NCBI RefSeq assembly: GCF_032917945.1
Contig: NZ_CP136624.1
Span: 8,122,001-8,186,000, forward strand
Origin: Bradyrhizobium sp. sBnM-33
GTDB lineage: Bacteria; Pseudomonadota; Alphaproteobacteria; Rhizobiales; Xanthobacteraceae
DNA: 64,000 nt
Direction of reading: 5' to 3'
Within the stretch, counting starts at the first letter, position 1; each line of letters starts with the position of its first letter. Shown piece by piece: positions 18,711 to 26,768 of this stretch. Made by a program: the position numbers and the translations under genes. The notes below the pieces were generated by a model. The model saw only the letters and a program-made list of their open reading frames with translations, had not been told where the DNA came from and ran no database searches.

Positions 18711-18895
18711 GGCTTACCCCTCTCCCCAACCCTCCCCCGCAAGGGGGGAGGGAGCCCATCCGCCCGTGCGCCCCTGACGGGCTGCGATTCTCCTGTTCGT
18801 CCGCAAGACGCTGAAGCCATGAGGCAAAGTGAGGTGAGTACGCTCTTCGGGCTCCCTCCCCCCTTGCGGGGGAGGGTTGGGGAGAGGGGTAAGCC
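18711..18895. repeat. Perfect 47-bp inverted repeat between glcD and glcE
   Basis: The arm 18711-18757 (starting GGCTTACCCCTCTCCCC) is the exact reverse complement of 18849-18895. The spacer is 91 bases. Each arm contains its own CTCCCCCCTTGCGGGGGAG hairpin. Forty-six bases of the right arm recur unchanged at 8482-8527. The flanks (18603-18710 and 18896-18951) show no gene. The structure would form a very stable stem in the glc transcript. Confidence 0.92.
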
Positions 18896-18951
18896 GCACG
18901 GGCGGTGTTCATGAATAAACCGCTCGAATGTGCGCATGACTTTGTTCATCA

Positions 18952-20445
18952 CTAAAATCTCGGAATATCCGGAAACGCCAGTCTGCCGGCGTGAACATGC
19001 ATGCGGCCGAGTTCGGCGCAGCGGTGCAGCGTCGGAAACACTTTTCCAGGGTTGAGCAGGCCCTGCGCGTCGAAGGCGCATTTCAGGCGCTGCTGCTGGT
19101 TGAGGTCGATCTCGGTAAACATCTCGCCCATCAGATCGCGCTTCTCGATGCCGACGCCGTGCTCGCCGGTGAGCACGCCGCCGAATTCGACGCAGGCCCG
19201 CAGGATATCGGCGCCGAAGGCTTCCGCCCGCTCGATCTCGCCGGGCTTGTTGGCGTCATAGAGGATCAAGGGGTGCAGATTGCCGTCGCCGGCGTGAAAC
19301 ACGTTGGCGACGCGCAGATCGTATTTCACCGAGAGGTCGCGGATGCGCGCGAGCGCCTTCGGCAGCGCGCCGCGCGGGATCGTGCCATCCATGCAGAGGT
19401 AGTCGGGCGATATCCGGCCCACCGCCGGAAAGGCCGCCTTGCGGCCGGCCCAAAACAGGTTGCGCTCGGCCTCCGACGTCGAAATCTGGCAACTCGTCGA
19501 GCCGCAGCCTTGCGCGATCGCCTCGACGCGCTTGATCAATTCGTCGACTTCCACGCTCGGACCGTCGAGCTCGATGATCAGGAGCGCCTCGACATCGAGC
19601 GGATAGCCGGCGTGAACAAAAGCTTCGGCGGCGTGGATTGCCGGCTTGTCCATCATCTCCATGCCGCCGGGAATGATGCCGGCGCCGATGATGTCAGCGA
19701 CGCATTCGCCGGCGGCCTCGACCTCGGCAAAGCCGACCATTAGCGCCCGGGCCGTCTCCGGCTTCTGCAGGATTCGCACCGTGATCTCGGTGATGACGCC
19801 GAGCAGGCCCTCCGAGCCGGTGATGACGCCCATCAAATCGTAGCCGGAATTTTCGGCGGCCTTGCCGCCGATGCGCAGGATCTCGCCGGACATCAGCACG
19901 ATCTCGCAGCCCAGCACGTTGTTGGTGGTCATGCCATATTTCAGGCAATGCACGCCGCCGGAATTCTCCGCGACATTGCCGCCGATCGAGCAGGCGATCT
20001 GCGAGGAGGGATCGGGCGCGTAATAGAAACCGGCATGCGCCACCGCCTGGCTGATGGCGAGGTTGGTGACGCCGGGTTCGGTCACCACCACGCGGTTGTC
20101 GAAATCAATCTCGCGGATGCGCTTGAATTTGCCCAAACCTAGTAGCACGCCGTCCACGAGCGGCAGCGCGCCGCCTGACAGTGACGTGCCGGAACCGCGC
20201 GGCACCACCTTGATGCCCTGTTCGAAGCAATATTTGAGAACTCTTGATACCTGCTCCGTGGTGTCGGGCAGCACCACGACCATCGGCGGCTGCCGATAGG
20301 CTGTGAGACCATCGGACTCATAGGCCAGCATCTCGGCCGCACTGTCGATCACGCCCTCGCCCGGCACGATCGCGCGAAGAGCGGCGACGATGGCATCCCG
20401 GCGTTCCAGAACCGCCTGATCGGAAGCCGGCATCATGATGGCCAT
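18952..20445 (-). CDS. glcD: Glycolate oxidase FAD subunit GlcD
   Basis: A 497-residue catalytic FAD flavoprotein of glycolate oxidase. The FAD-binding PCMH domain carries VVPRGSGTSLSGGALPL, APDPSSQIACSIGGNVAENS and GGKAAENSGYDLMGVITGSE. The FAD-oxidase C domain has NVFHAGDGNLHP and LTGEHGVGIEKRDLM, with the metal- and substrate-binding histidines, and ends with AQGLLNPGKVFP. The start at 20445 has GGAGGA six bases upstream and is better than one 17 residues earlier. It is first in the glcD-(repeat)-glcE-glcF order, so glycolate use likely starts from a promoter before 20445, in the spacer shared with a divergent cytochrome c gene. No glcC-type regulator was found. Confidence 0.96.
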   Translation of the reverse strand: MAIMMPASDQAVLERRDAIVAALRAIVPGEGVIDSAAEMLAYESDGLTAYRQPPMVVVLPDTTEQVSRVLKYCFEQGIKVVPRGSGTSLSGGALPLVDGVLLGLGKFKRIREIDFDNRVVVTEPGVTNLAISQAVAHAGFYYAPDPSSQIACSIGGNVAENSGGVHCLKYGMTTNNVLGCEIVLMSGEILRIGGKAAENSGYDLMGVITGSEGLLGVITEITVRILQKPETARALMVGFAEVEAAGECVADIIGAGIIPGGMEMMDKPAIHAAEAFVHAGYPLDVEALLIIELDGPSVEVDELIKRVEAIAQGCGSTSCQISTSEAERNLFWAGRKAAFPAVGRISPDYLCMDGTIPRGALPKALARIRDLSVKYDLRVANVFHAGDGNLHPLILYDANKPGEIERAEAFGADILRACVEFGGVLTGEHGVGIEKRDLMGEMFTEIDLNQQQRLKCAFDAQGLLNPGKVFPTLHRCAELGRMHVHAGRLAFPDIPRF

Positions 20446-20670
20446 GCGAATCCTCCAGGCCCGGCGAATAACGATTTGTGCTGGCAAATCAAGCACGTCT
20501 ACCAGGGTTTGGGTAGGTCATCCGAAGGTCGGATTGCCACGCTTCAAACGATAAGTTCTCTCTGGGACAAGTCGGCAATGGTGAAACCTGTCAAAGTTTC
20601 GTGGCTTGTCCAATTCAAGCGGGCCTGCCACAAGAAATCTGCCTCCCTGGGAAGAAACGAAGAGCACCAC

Positions 20671-21063
20671 ATGAAAACATCGACTTTGAGCGCCCTGATC
20701 GTCGTTACCTCATTGGCCGCGGCATCGGGCGCGCTGGCGCAGGACGTCGCCGCGGGCAAAACCTCGTTCAACAAATGCCTGGCCTGCCATGCGATTGGCG
20801 AGGGCGCCAAGAACAAGGTCGGCCCGGTACTGAACGGGCTCGATGGCCGCAAGTCCGGCACCATCGAAGGTTATTCCTATTCGGAAGCCAACAAGAATTC
20901 CGGCATCACCTGGGGCAAGGATGTGTTCCTCGAATACATCAAGGACCCCAAGGCAAAAATTCCCGGCACCAAGATGATCTTCGCCGGCATCAAGAACGAG
21001 AAAGAGGCCGGCGATCTCTGGGCCTATATCGCCTCCTTTGACAAGGACGGGAAGCAGAAATAA
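20671..21063 (+). CDS. Class I c-type cytochrome (c2/c550 type)
   Basis: A 130-residue periplasmic electron carrier. The signal peptide runs to ALAQ near residue 24. The heme site is CLACH (Cys36, Cys39, His40). The distal ligand is Met102 in PGTKMIFAGI, preceded by GPVLNGLDGRKSGTIEGYSY, typical of mitochondrial-like cytochrome c. Its size and motifs match the soluble c550 (CycA) of Bradyrhizobium, but I cannot separate it from paralogues. ATG 20671 puts the signal peptide at the N-terminus. It diverges from glcD; a functional link is unproven, since GlcDEF normally donates to quinone. Confidence 0.92.
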   Translation: MKTSTLSALIVVTSLAAASGALAQDVAAGKTSFNKCLACHAIGEGAKNKVGPVLNGLDGRKSGTIEGYSYSEANKNSGITWGKDVFLEYIKDPKAKIPGTKMIFAGIKNEKEAGDLWAYIASFDKDGKQK

Positions 21064-21076
21064 GACCTGGGCCTCA

Positions 21077-21100
21077 TGCTCGAATCCATCGAGCAGCTTT
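21077..21100 (+). terminator. Weak hairpin after the cytochrome c gene
   Basis: TGCTCGA and TCGAGCA pair around five bases and are followed by GCTTT. The short T run makes termination uncertain. Confidence 0.45.
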
Positions 21101-21121
21101 GAGTCAGCCTCTCGCGTCGTC

Positions 21122-21324
21122 CCACCCTCCCCTAGAGGGGTCCGAGACGAGCAAAGCTCGCTCGTGGGTCGGCTCACATGAAGCGCAGCGGAATGTGAGA
21201 CGGGGTGGGGTGATCTCTCCACTCGGTCACTGCTGGCTGTGGAGAGACCGTCACCCCGCCCCGCCGCTACGCGGCGACCCACGAGCGAGCTTCGCTCGTC
21301 TCGGACCCCGTCCAGGGGAGGGTG
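21122..21324. repeat. Long imperfect inverted repeat (50-bp arms)
   Basis: The left arm 21122-21171 (CCACCCTCCCCTAGAGGGG...) and right arm 21275-21324 are near-perfect complements with a 103-base spacer. Both arms include GAGCGAGCTTCGCTCG-type hairpins with TCTCGGACC, also found inside the 8482-8668 repeat. The 308 bases between the cytochrome and the next gene hold nothing else recognisable. Confidence 0.85.
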
Positions 21325-21371
21325 AAGAATGCAGCCCTGCTCTGGCTGCGAGAGCTCCAGCACTCGCCCCG

Positions 21372-21665
21372 TCAAGCCAGCGTATGCACGATCACCGGTC
21401 CGGCCGTCGCGGTCGCCGGCCCGGTCAACAGCGGCGCCAGGTCGTGCTCGATCCACGCCAGCGCGCGCTTGTTGGATTCCTCGGCGGCCGCAAAATTGTT
21501 GAACAGGCTGATCGCGATCACGGTGTCGTCGGGCGCATAGACCACGTAATAGCCCATGAAACCTTCGACGCCGCTGATGACGGGAATCGCGCCCTCCTTG
21601 ATTCTGCGTGTCAGCTCTTCTGCCTTGCCGGGCTTGGCCTTGCCCTGACGAATGGCGGCGTACAT
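21372..21665 (-). CDS. Small ferredoxin-fold (ABM-like) protein
   Basis: A 97-residue protein. The pattern MYAAIRQGKAKPGKAEELTR, then EGAIPVISGVEGFMGYYVVY and VIAISLFNNFAAAEESNKRA, is the beta-alpha-beta layout of dimeric alpha/beta-barrel proteins such as antibiotic-biosynthesis monooxygenases or EthD-like proteins. No catalytic residues can be assigned. GGGAGA precedes ATG 21665, which is preferred to a start 13 residues upstream. It lies downstream of an alpha/beta hydrolase on the same strand with about 130 bases between, so an operon is possible. Confidence 0.7.
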   Translation of the reverse strand: MYAAIRQGKAKPGKAEELTRRIKEGAIPVISGVEGFMGYYVVYAPDDTVIAISLFNNFAAAEESNKRALAWIEHDLAPLLTGPATATAGPVIVHTLA

Positions 21666-21793
21666 GGGGCTCTCCCTTCGAAGGTAAGCTGCCCGATATC
21701 GCAACTCTTAAGCTTCATCCCTCGCGGGACGAGCAGCGGAATCCCGCGCACGTTGATCGTATCTCATCCGATGCCGTCAGGCCACGCGCACGC

Positions 21794-22786
21794 TCAAGGC
21801 GCCGCTGCGGCCGCCACACTCGGCGGCAATGCGCCTATCATTGCCTCCAGTTCGGTGATGACGAGATCGGGAACCGCATGCTGGATCATGTGGCCGACAC
21901 CAGGCAGCACGATCAGTTTCACGTTCGGCGCAGCCGCCGCGAATGGCCGCGAGTGGATGTTGGTCGACACCGTCTTGTCGGCGTCGCCGGTGATGATGGT
22001 GACCGGCGCCTTGATCTCCGCATAGCGCGGCGCCTGCTCGGCGACCGCCGGCTTCAGCGTTACCATATCGCGCGCATTGGCGATGAACTCGCGCGGCCGC
22101 AGCAGAAGTGGCGTTGCGGTGTTTTTGACAAAGCCATCCGGCATGGTCTGCGGCAGGAACACACCCCGCGCGCCCGAATCCGCCAGCAGCAGGCCGAGCG
22201 GTAGCGTGATGGTGTAGGCGAACAGCGGGCCGACGACGGGCGTGGCGATCAGTTTGTTGTAGCGCCCGACGCCGCCGGGCCAGGGATAGGCCACCGGCGC
22301 GAGCATCACCAAACCGGCGACCGCCTGTGGGTAATCCAGCGCGATACGCGCCCCCAACGCGCCGGCCCAGGAATGCACCACGAAGATCGCTCGGCCGACG
22401 CCGAGCTTGGCCAGCGCCTCCTCGATCATGCGGGCCTGAATTTCGGGCGTGGAGTCCTCAGGGCGGGCGCGGGTGCTCCAGCCATGCCCGGGACGGTCGA
22501 TCAGGATCACGCGGTGCTTCCTGGCAAGCTGCTCCCCGACTGGCTGCCGCATCACTTCCAGGTTGGAACTGGCGCCGTGCAGCATCACGACCGGCGGCCC
22601 CGCTGTATCGCGCGGGCCGATGTCGAGGATATGGAGCGCCCCGCCCGCCACCTCGACCATCCTGCCCTGGGCCGGATGGGCCCGCTGCGCGAGAAAAACG
22701 CCGGCTTGCGTGATCAGCGCTAGCACCGCCAGCGCCGCCACTAAAATCACCACCAACATCGAGAGTTTCCGGCTGATTTTTTGCAC
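21794..22786 (-). CDS. Membrane-anchored alpha/beta hydrolase
   Basis: A 330-residue hydrolase. Residues 9-32 (MLVVILVAALAVLALITQAG) form an N-terminal membrane anchor. The fold follows with the oxyanion motif VVMLHGASSN and DRPGHGWSTR. The nucleophile elbow is VVHSWAG, a variant of GxSxG with His in place of the first Gly. The acid is in TGDADKTVS and the histidine in PGVGHMIQ. A cap region lies at about residues 175-240. The start is a GTG with little ribosome site; ATG at 22762 is an alternative. The substrate is unknown; dehalogenase or haloperoxidase-like and lipid esterase activities share this layout. Confidence 0.85.
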   Translation of the reverse strand: MQKISRKLSMLVVILVAALAVLALITQAGVFLAQRAHPAQGRMVEVAGGALHILDIGPRDTAGPPVVMLHGASSNLEVMRQPVGEQLARKHRVILIDRPGHGWSTRARPEDSTPEIQARMIEEALAKLGVGRAIFVVHSWAGALGARIALDYPQAVAGLVMLAPVAYPWPGGVGRYNKLIATPVVGPLFAYTITLPLGLLLADSGARGVFLPQTMPDGFVKNTATPLLLRPREFIANARDMVTLKPAVAEQAPRYAEIKAPVTIITGDADKTVSTNIHSRPFAAAAPNVKLIVLPGVGHMIQHAVPDLVITELEAMIGALPPSVAAAAAP

Positions 22787-23021
22787 CAGCGAGCTACGGC
22801 CCCGACCGGCACGGGTTTCGGAGATTGTCCACAGGGGACCGAACCTGTGGATAGCGGGGTCATACTGACGTCATCAGCAAATTTGTACAGTGACGTTGCC
22901 ACTTTCGCCACGTGTGCGCGTGCCTGATAGGGGGTAGCCGGGCGCCTGCACTGTACCCGACATCCACAGGAACAGGGTCGCTCACTACAAATTGTTCCAG
23001 CGTATCATCGGAGGACTACCC

Positions 23022-23201
23022 ATGATTTCCGACGCAAGCGAAGCCGCCATCGATCAGATCGTAGCGAGTTGCAATGGCGACATCCGCGGCGCACTCAAGG
23101 CACTGCTACGGGTCAACGAGCAGCTTGAGACGGAGTTGGCGCAAATCTACGCTGCGGTAGGCCTCGACGGTCTGGCCCGCGGCAGCAACGCCATACACTA
23201 G
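23022..23201 (+). CDS. Small conserved-looking protein (59 residues)
   Basis: MISDASEAAIDQIVASCNGD, followed by RGALKALLRVNEQLETELAQ, reads as a helical, amphipathic protein with one cysteine. GGAGGA lies seven bases before the ATG, which supports translation and makes the upstream alternative start at 22992 unlikely. I recall similar short proteins in Bradyrhizobium genomes but know no function. It stands alone between the hydrolase promoter region and an empty stretch. Confidence 0.65.
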   Translation: MISDASEAAIDQIVASCNGDIRGALKALLRVNEQLETELAQIYAAVGLDGLARGSNAIH

Positions 23202-23540
23202 GTCTTGTGGGCCGACGCGTTTTCCAAGCGCAAGACGGCTCAAGAGCACTCTGGTTGGATCAGTGCTCGTTTCCGGCGTCTCTGCGGGCGGCTCGTCCAC
23301 CTCCGGGCATGGGCTGATGGGTCGAACGGGCCAGCTTGGCGTCGTTGAGCGACTTTTAAGGTCCGGTGGCGAATCAGATGTTTCCGCCGACCTGGGCGTC
23401 GGCGACAGATTACATCGCGCTGGCTACAGCAGTGATTTCATCGCTCGCTGTGTTACGCAGTCAGCCCAATGATAGCGCGCGCACGCCGCGACGTTGCTGC
23501 CTGATGCAAGTCACGGAAACCAGGGTTAAACCGCGAAAGT
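23202..23540. other. Intergenic region without recognised content
   Basis: These 339 bases contain a few short open frames. One from GTG 23366 would give a short hydrophobic stretch (YIALATAVISSLAVL), but it runs into the following gene and has only a partial ribosome site. No repeat, RNA or terminator was recognised. Confidence 0.35.
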
Positions 23541-24197
23541 TCAGATATCGCGGCCTTCGACCTTTTCAGTCAGCGTCTTGACCAGTTCCGGCACCTTCTC
23601 GAGATGCGGATTGACGGCCAGCGCCTTGCGGAACGCTTCCAGCGCGCGCTTTTCGTCGCCAATCTCCTGCATGATCATGCCAAGCCCGGCCAGCGCGCCG
23701 AAATGCCGGGGCTCGCGCGTCAGCACCTGGCGGATGTCCTCGAGCGAACGGGTATAGTCGTTCTTCAGGTAGTACAGCGTGGCCCGGCGGTTCCATGCCT
23801 CGACATAATCGGGGCGCAGCTTGACGAGGGAATCCAGCAGCTTCAGCGCGACGTCGATCTTCTGCGCGTCCATCGCGGCCTTGGCGCGCAGCATCAACAG
23901 TGCAGCCGTGTCGCTCGGCGTCTGCATCCACAGCGCCCAGATCCGCGCCTCGACGTGTTTTGCGCTGGCTTCATCGGGGGCAGCCTTCAGGGCACCGAAC
24001 AGGAAATCCAGCCCGCGGGTGCGATCAGCGCCAACGTTGGGAAGCTTGCTCGGCGCTTCCGGCAATTTCTTCTCGGTTTTCGGCGGGGGAATGACCCTGG
24101 GGTCGTTCTGGGCAAATACAGCCGCCGGTACGGCTGCCATGACAGCAGCGAGGACCACGATCCGGCAGTTACGGGCGCCCGGGAATCTCAAAACCAT
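23541..24197 (-). CDS. Exported tetratricopeptide-repeat protein
   Basis: A 218-residue protein with a signal peptide (residues 1-29, ending AVFAQND). A Pro/Lys-rich stretch follows, then helical repeats of about 34 residues. The clearest TPR units are VEAWNRRATLYYLKNDYTRS at about 133-152 and FGALAGLGMIMQEIGDEKRA with ALEAFRKALAVNPH after it. It should act as a periplasmic protein-binding scaffold. No partner is evident. It is on the same strand as rpmJ, 90 bases below it, but a shared transcript is unproven. Confidence 0.85.
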   Translation of the reverse strand: MVLRFPGARNCRIVVLAAVMAAVPAAVFAQNDPRVIPPPKTEKKLPEAPSKLPNVGADRTRGLDFLFGALKAAPDEASAKHVEARIWALWMQTPSDTAALLMLRAKAAMDAQKIDVALKLLDSLVKLRPDYVEAWNRRATLYYLKNDYTRSLEDIRQVLTREPRHFGALAGLGMIMQEIGDEKRALEAFRKALAVNPHLEKVPELVKTLTEKVEGRDI

Positions 24198-24288
24198 GGG
24201 GCAAGTCTAGACGCGCAAAATCGCGCCGCAAAGCGGCAGATCGTCAAAGACCTGTGAAGCGAAGAAAAAAGCCGGCTCAGCGCCAGGA

Positions 24289-24414
24289 TCAACCTTGGCG
24301 AGCCTTGAAGCGGCGCTGCACCTTGTTGATCACGTACACCCGGCCCTTGCGGCGGACCAGGCGGTTGTTGCGGTGGCGACCGCGCAGCGATTTCAAGGAG
24401 TTACGGACCTTCAT
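24289..24414 (-). CDS. rpmJ: 50S ribosomal protein L36 (cysteine-free form)
   Basis: A 41-residue ribosomal protein read from the minus strand: it begins [17 protein letters not shown] and ends [12 protein letters not shown]. This matches the L36 of alphaproteobacteria. It lacks the zinc-binding CxxC...C...H of classical L36, so it does not need zinc. The ATG is at 24414 and the TGA at 24291-24289. Upstream CAGGAT is a modest ribosome site. A poly-T run follows the stop on the minus strand (complement of GAAAAAA near 24266), but the hairpin before it is poor. Confidence 0.95.
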   Translation of the reverse strand: MKVRNSLKSLRGRHRNNRLVRRKGRVYVINKVQRRFKARQG

Positions 24415-24801
24415 GGGGACAATCCTGATGCTTTGAAAGGCCGTGCTGGAGGCCCGAACCTGAGCTACCCGAAAGTGGCAAAATGGGATTAATCCCGAAA
24501 AGCGGCCAGCCGCCCGGGACGGGGCGGTTTCTAAGCAGCACGGGCTCGGTTGTCAATGCGGAAGGGGGTCCGTTCCGGGCCGCAGGCCGGAACCGAAGAT
24601 TTCCGTCCCCCGTCACCTGAAATCCATCCCCCTCAGCCTGAGACGACGCGGCCGTCTCGAAGCCCGAGGCCACAAGCGGGGCCGTACATCCTTCGAGGCT
24701 CGCGGAGCCTGTCATCGCGCCGCGCTTCGCGCGGACCCGTTGGCTCGCGCCTTCGGAACAAGCGCAAGTGCGCTTATTCCTGCGATGACGGAACGTTGAG
24801 T
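24415..24801. repeat. Intergenic stretch with a CGTCTCGAAG-type repeat (about 24640-24795)
   Basis: The first 220 bases include the rpmJ promoter region and no gene. From about 24640 the sequence GGCCGTCTCGAAGCCCGAGGC, then GTACATCCTTCGAGGC and GCGGAGCCTGTCATCGCG, is related to the elements at 6625-6720 and 30413-30512. It ends with CGCGCTTCGCGCG and AAGCGCAAGTGCGCTT hairpins and CCTGCGATGACGG. Confidence 0.6.
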
Positions 24802-25251
24802 TCACTGGCAAAATAGATCGCGCGGAAATTCGACCAGGGCCTCACCGGTCGCGACTTTTTCGCCCGTCTGGTTCTTCACCACCACGTCGATCAACACCCA
24901 GCGGGATTTTTCGGTCACCTGCTTGGCCTTGATGATTCCGGTGGGCTGGATGGTATCGCCGGGCCGGACCGGCTTGACCCATCGCGTCTCCAGCCGACGG
25001 TGGATCGCGCCCGCAGGGTACGCCCAGTCGGTGATCATGCGGGAGATCAGGCCGAAATTGTTCATGCCGTGCATGATGATGCCGCCGAAATTGGTCTTGC
25101 CGAAACTGCCCTTCATGTATTCGTCGTCGAGATGCAGCGGGTTGTAGTCGAGCGAGGCGTCGCAGAACAGGCGAATGGATTCGCGGCTGACCGCGAAGGC
25201 GGGACCGTCGATGGCATCGCCGGCTCTGAGCTTTTCGAACGTCGTGGTCAT
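24802..25251 (-). CDS. MaoC-family (R)-specific hydratase/dehydratase, catalytic half
   Basis: A 149-residue single hot-dog protein. The hydratase motif is intact: FCDASLDYNPLHLDDEY, with the Asp-His pair used to hydrate enoyl-CoA or dehydrate 3-hydroxyacyl thioesters, then GGIIMHGMNNFGL. The C-terminal half has RPGDTIQPTGIIKAKQ. GGGAGG precedes ATG 25251. It follows the MaoC-N gene after 14 bases, so the two are an operon and probably a heterodimer like mycobacterial HadA-HadB or plant-type split hydratases. The acyl substrate is not known. Confidence 0.87.
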   Translation of the reverse strand: MTTTFEKLRAGDAIDGPAFAVSRESIRLFCDASLDYNPLHLDDEYMKGSFGKTNFGGIIMHGMNNFGLISRMITDWAYPAGAIHRRLETRWVKPVRPGDTIQPTGIIKAKQVTEKSRWVLIDVVVKNQTGEKVATGEALVEFPRDLFCQ

Positions 25252-25265
25252 CGCAACCTCCCCGC

Positions 25266-25742
25266 TCACATCGGCCGAATCGTCCAGCCACGGCCGGAAC
25301 AGATTACGTCGCCGTTCTGATTAAAGAACACGTTGTCATGCACCACGAACAGCCGCTCGCGCTTGATGAACTTGTCGAGCGCGCGGGCCTGCAGGGTAAT
25401 GACGTCGTTAGGGCGCGCCGGAATGTTGTAGCTCCAGGACTGCCCGGCATTGACGGTACCGGGCGAGCGCATCCAGTCATCCGCCGGCGTGCAGGAAAAC
25501 ATCAAGAGGATGTGGATCGAAGGCGGCGCGATCAGCCCGCCATAGCGCGTGGTCTTGGCGTAGGCCTCATCGAAATAGATCGGATGGGTTTCGCCGACCG
25601 ACTTGCAGTACAGCTCGATCGCCTCTTTCGTCAGCGTGTAGGGACTGGTCTTGCGCGGCTCGCCGGGAACAATGTCGTCCCAGACCTTTCTTAAGTTGGC
25701 GTCTTTCCAGAAATCGGTCTCGAAGGCCTGCGTTTTGGCCAT
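25266..25742 (-). CDS. MaoC_dehydrat_N family protein, structural half of a split hydratase
   Basis: A 158-residue hot-dog protein. It begins with a charged segment, then SPYTLTKEAIELYCKSVGET, HPIYFDEAYA and YGGLIAPPSIHILLMFSC. The Asp of the hydratase motif is not in place here (GETHPIYFDE instead of DxNPxHxD), which suits a non-catalytic partner in a double-hot-dog dimer. A second conserved part is WSYNIPARPNDVITLQARAL. The next gene 14 bases downstream encodes the half with an intact Asp-His motif. Both are transcribed away from an amidohydrolase gene. Confidence 0.85.
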   Translation of the reverse strand: MAKTQAFETDFWKDANLRKVWDDIVPGEPRKTSPYTLTKEAIELYCKSVGETHPIYFDEAYAKTTRYGGLIAPPSIHILLMFSCTPADDWMRSPGTVNAGQSWSYNIPARPNDVITLQARALDKFIKRERLFVVHDNVFFNQNGDVICSGRGWTIRPM

Positions 25743-25792
25743 GCCGTGCTCCCTTATTTTCCGTCTTTTGTTCTGCCGCCTTGCGGAATTCG

Positions 25793-25805
25793 TTATATAG
25801 TATAA
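25793..25805. promoter_or_regulatory. TTATATAGTATAA inverted repeat in the divergent promoter
   Basis: TTATA and TATAA are perfect inverted arms around TAG, in the 105-base gap between the MaoC pair and the amidohydrolase. The site is far more AT-rich than its surroundings. It could be a shared operator or overlapping -10 boxes. No regulator gene is adjacent. Confidence 0.45.
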
Positions 25806-25847
25806 TCAATTTTCCACACCCAAAAATCAAGCCGGCAGGAAACCCAG

Positions 25848-26732
25848 ATGCCCAAGCTCAAGCTGCCCGATATCGAGAAAGTCGTCGCGATCGACATCCA
25901 CACCCATGCGGAAGAGCCCTGCGGCCTGCATGGCGACGACGGCTATGACGATTTCCAGGAGCGCATGGCCGAATATTTCAAATCGCCGCACAAGCATCCG
26001 CCGACGGTGCCGGAGACGGCGGCCTATTACCGCTCGAAGAACATTGCGGCGGTGATCTTCCCGGTCGACGCCGAGCGCGAGACCGGCTTCCGCCGCTACA
26101 ACAACTACGAGATGCTGGAAGTCGCGTCCGACCATCTCGACGTCCTGATCCCGTTCGTCTCGATCGATCCGCACAAGGGCAAGCTCGGCGTGCGCGAGGC
26201 GCGCAAGCTGATCGAGGAATACGGCGTTCGCGGCTTCAAATTCCATCCGACCATGCAGGGTTTTTACGCCAACGACCGCATGGCCTACCCGCTTTATGAA
26301 GCAATCAATGACGGCGGCGCGATCGCGCTGTTTCACACCGGCCAGACCGGTGTCGGCTCAGGCATGCCTGGCGGCATGGGGATGCGCTTGAAATATTCCA
26401 ACCCGATGTACATGGACGATGTCGCGGCTGATTTCCCCGACCTCAAGATCATCCTCGCGCATCCCTCCTTCCCCTGGCAGGAAGAGGCGCTGTCGGTCGC
26501 GACCCACAAGCCCAACGTCTATATCGACCTCTCCGGCTGGTCGCCGAAATATTTCCCGCCGATCCTGGTGCGCTACATCAACTCGATCCTGCAGGACAAG
26601 ATGCTGTTCGGCTCGGACTGGCCGGTGATCACGCCGGACCGCTGGCTGGCGGATTTTGCCAAGCTCGAGATCCGCGAGGAGATCAGGCCGAAGGTGATGA
26701 AAGCCAACGCAAGAAAGATTTTGGGTATATAA
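25848..26732 (+). CDS. Amidohydrolase-2 family metal-dependent hydrolase
   Basis: A 294-residue TIM-barrel enzyme of the ACMSD/amidohydrolase-2 group, whose members decarboxylate or hydrolyse aromatic and dicarboxylic acids. The first metal motif is IDIHTHAEEP near residue 16. Others are VRGFKFHPTMQGFYAND, ALFHTGQTG, ILAHPSFPWQ and the final acid in FGSDWPVITPDRWL. The ATG follows a CAGGAAACCC site. It diverges from the split MaoC hydratase across a promoter with an inverted repeat, so it may act in the same acid-degradation route. The exact reaction is unknown. Confidence 0.87.
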   Translation: MPKLKLPDIEKVVAIDIHTHAEEPCGLHGDDGYDDFQERMAEYFKSPHKHPPTVPETAAYYRSKNIAAVIFPVDAERETGFRRYNNYEMLEVASDHLDVLIPFVSIDPHKGKLGVREARKLIEEYGVRGFKFHPTMQGFYANDRMAYPLYEAINDGGAIALFHTGQTGVGSGMPGGMGMRLKYSNPMYMDDVAADFPDLKIILAHPSFPWQEEALSVATHKPNVYIDLSGWSPKYFPPILVRYINSILQDKMLFGSDWPVITPDRWLADFAKLEIREEIRPKVMKANARKILGI

Positions 26733-26768
26733 TCGAAGGCCATCATCGACGAAAGGTTGAGATGGCCA

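Noticed and set aside
23366..23581. Possible small membrane protein (GTG start, hydrophobic stretch)
   Set aside because: It runs into the antisense of the TPR gene, has a partial ribosome site only, and no supporting context.
8482..24801. Recurring intergenic palindromes considered as a CRISPR array or insertion sequences
   Set aside because: Copies are dispersed singly rather than regularly spaced, lack spacers and cas genes, and contain no transposase; they are REP/MITE-like repeats.
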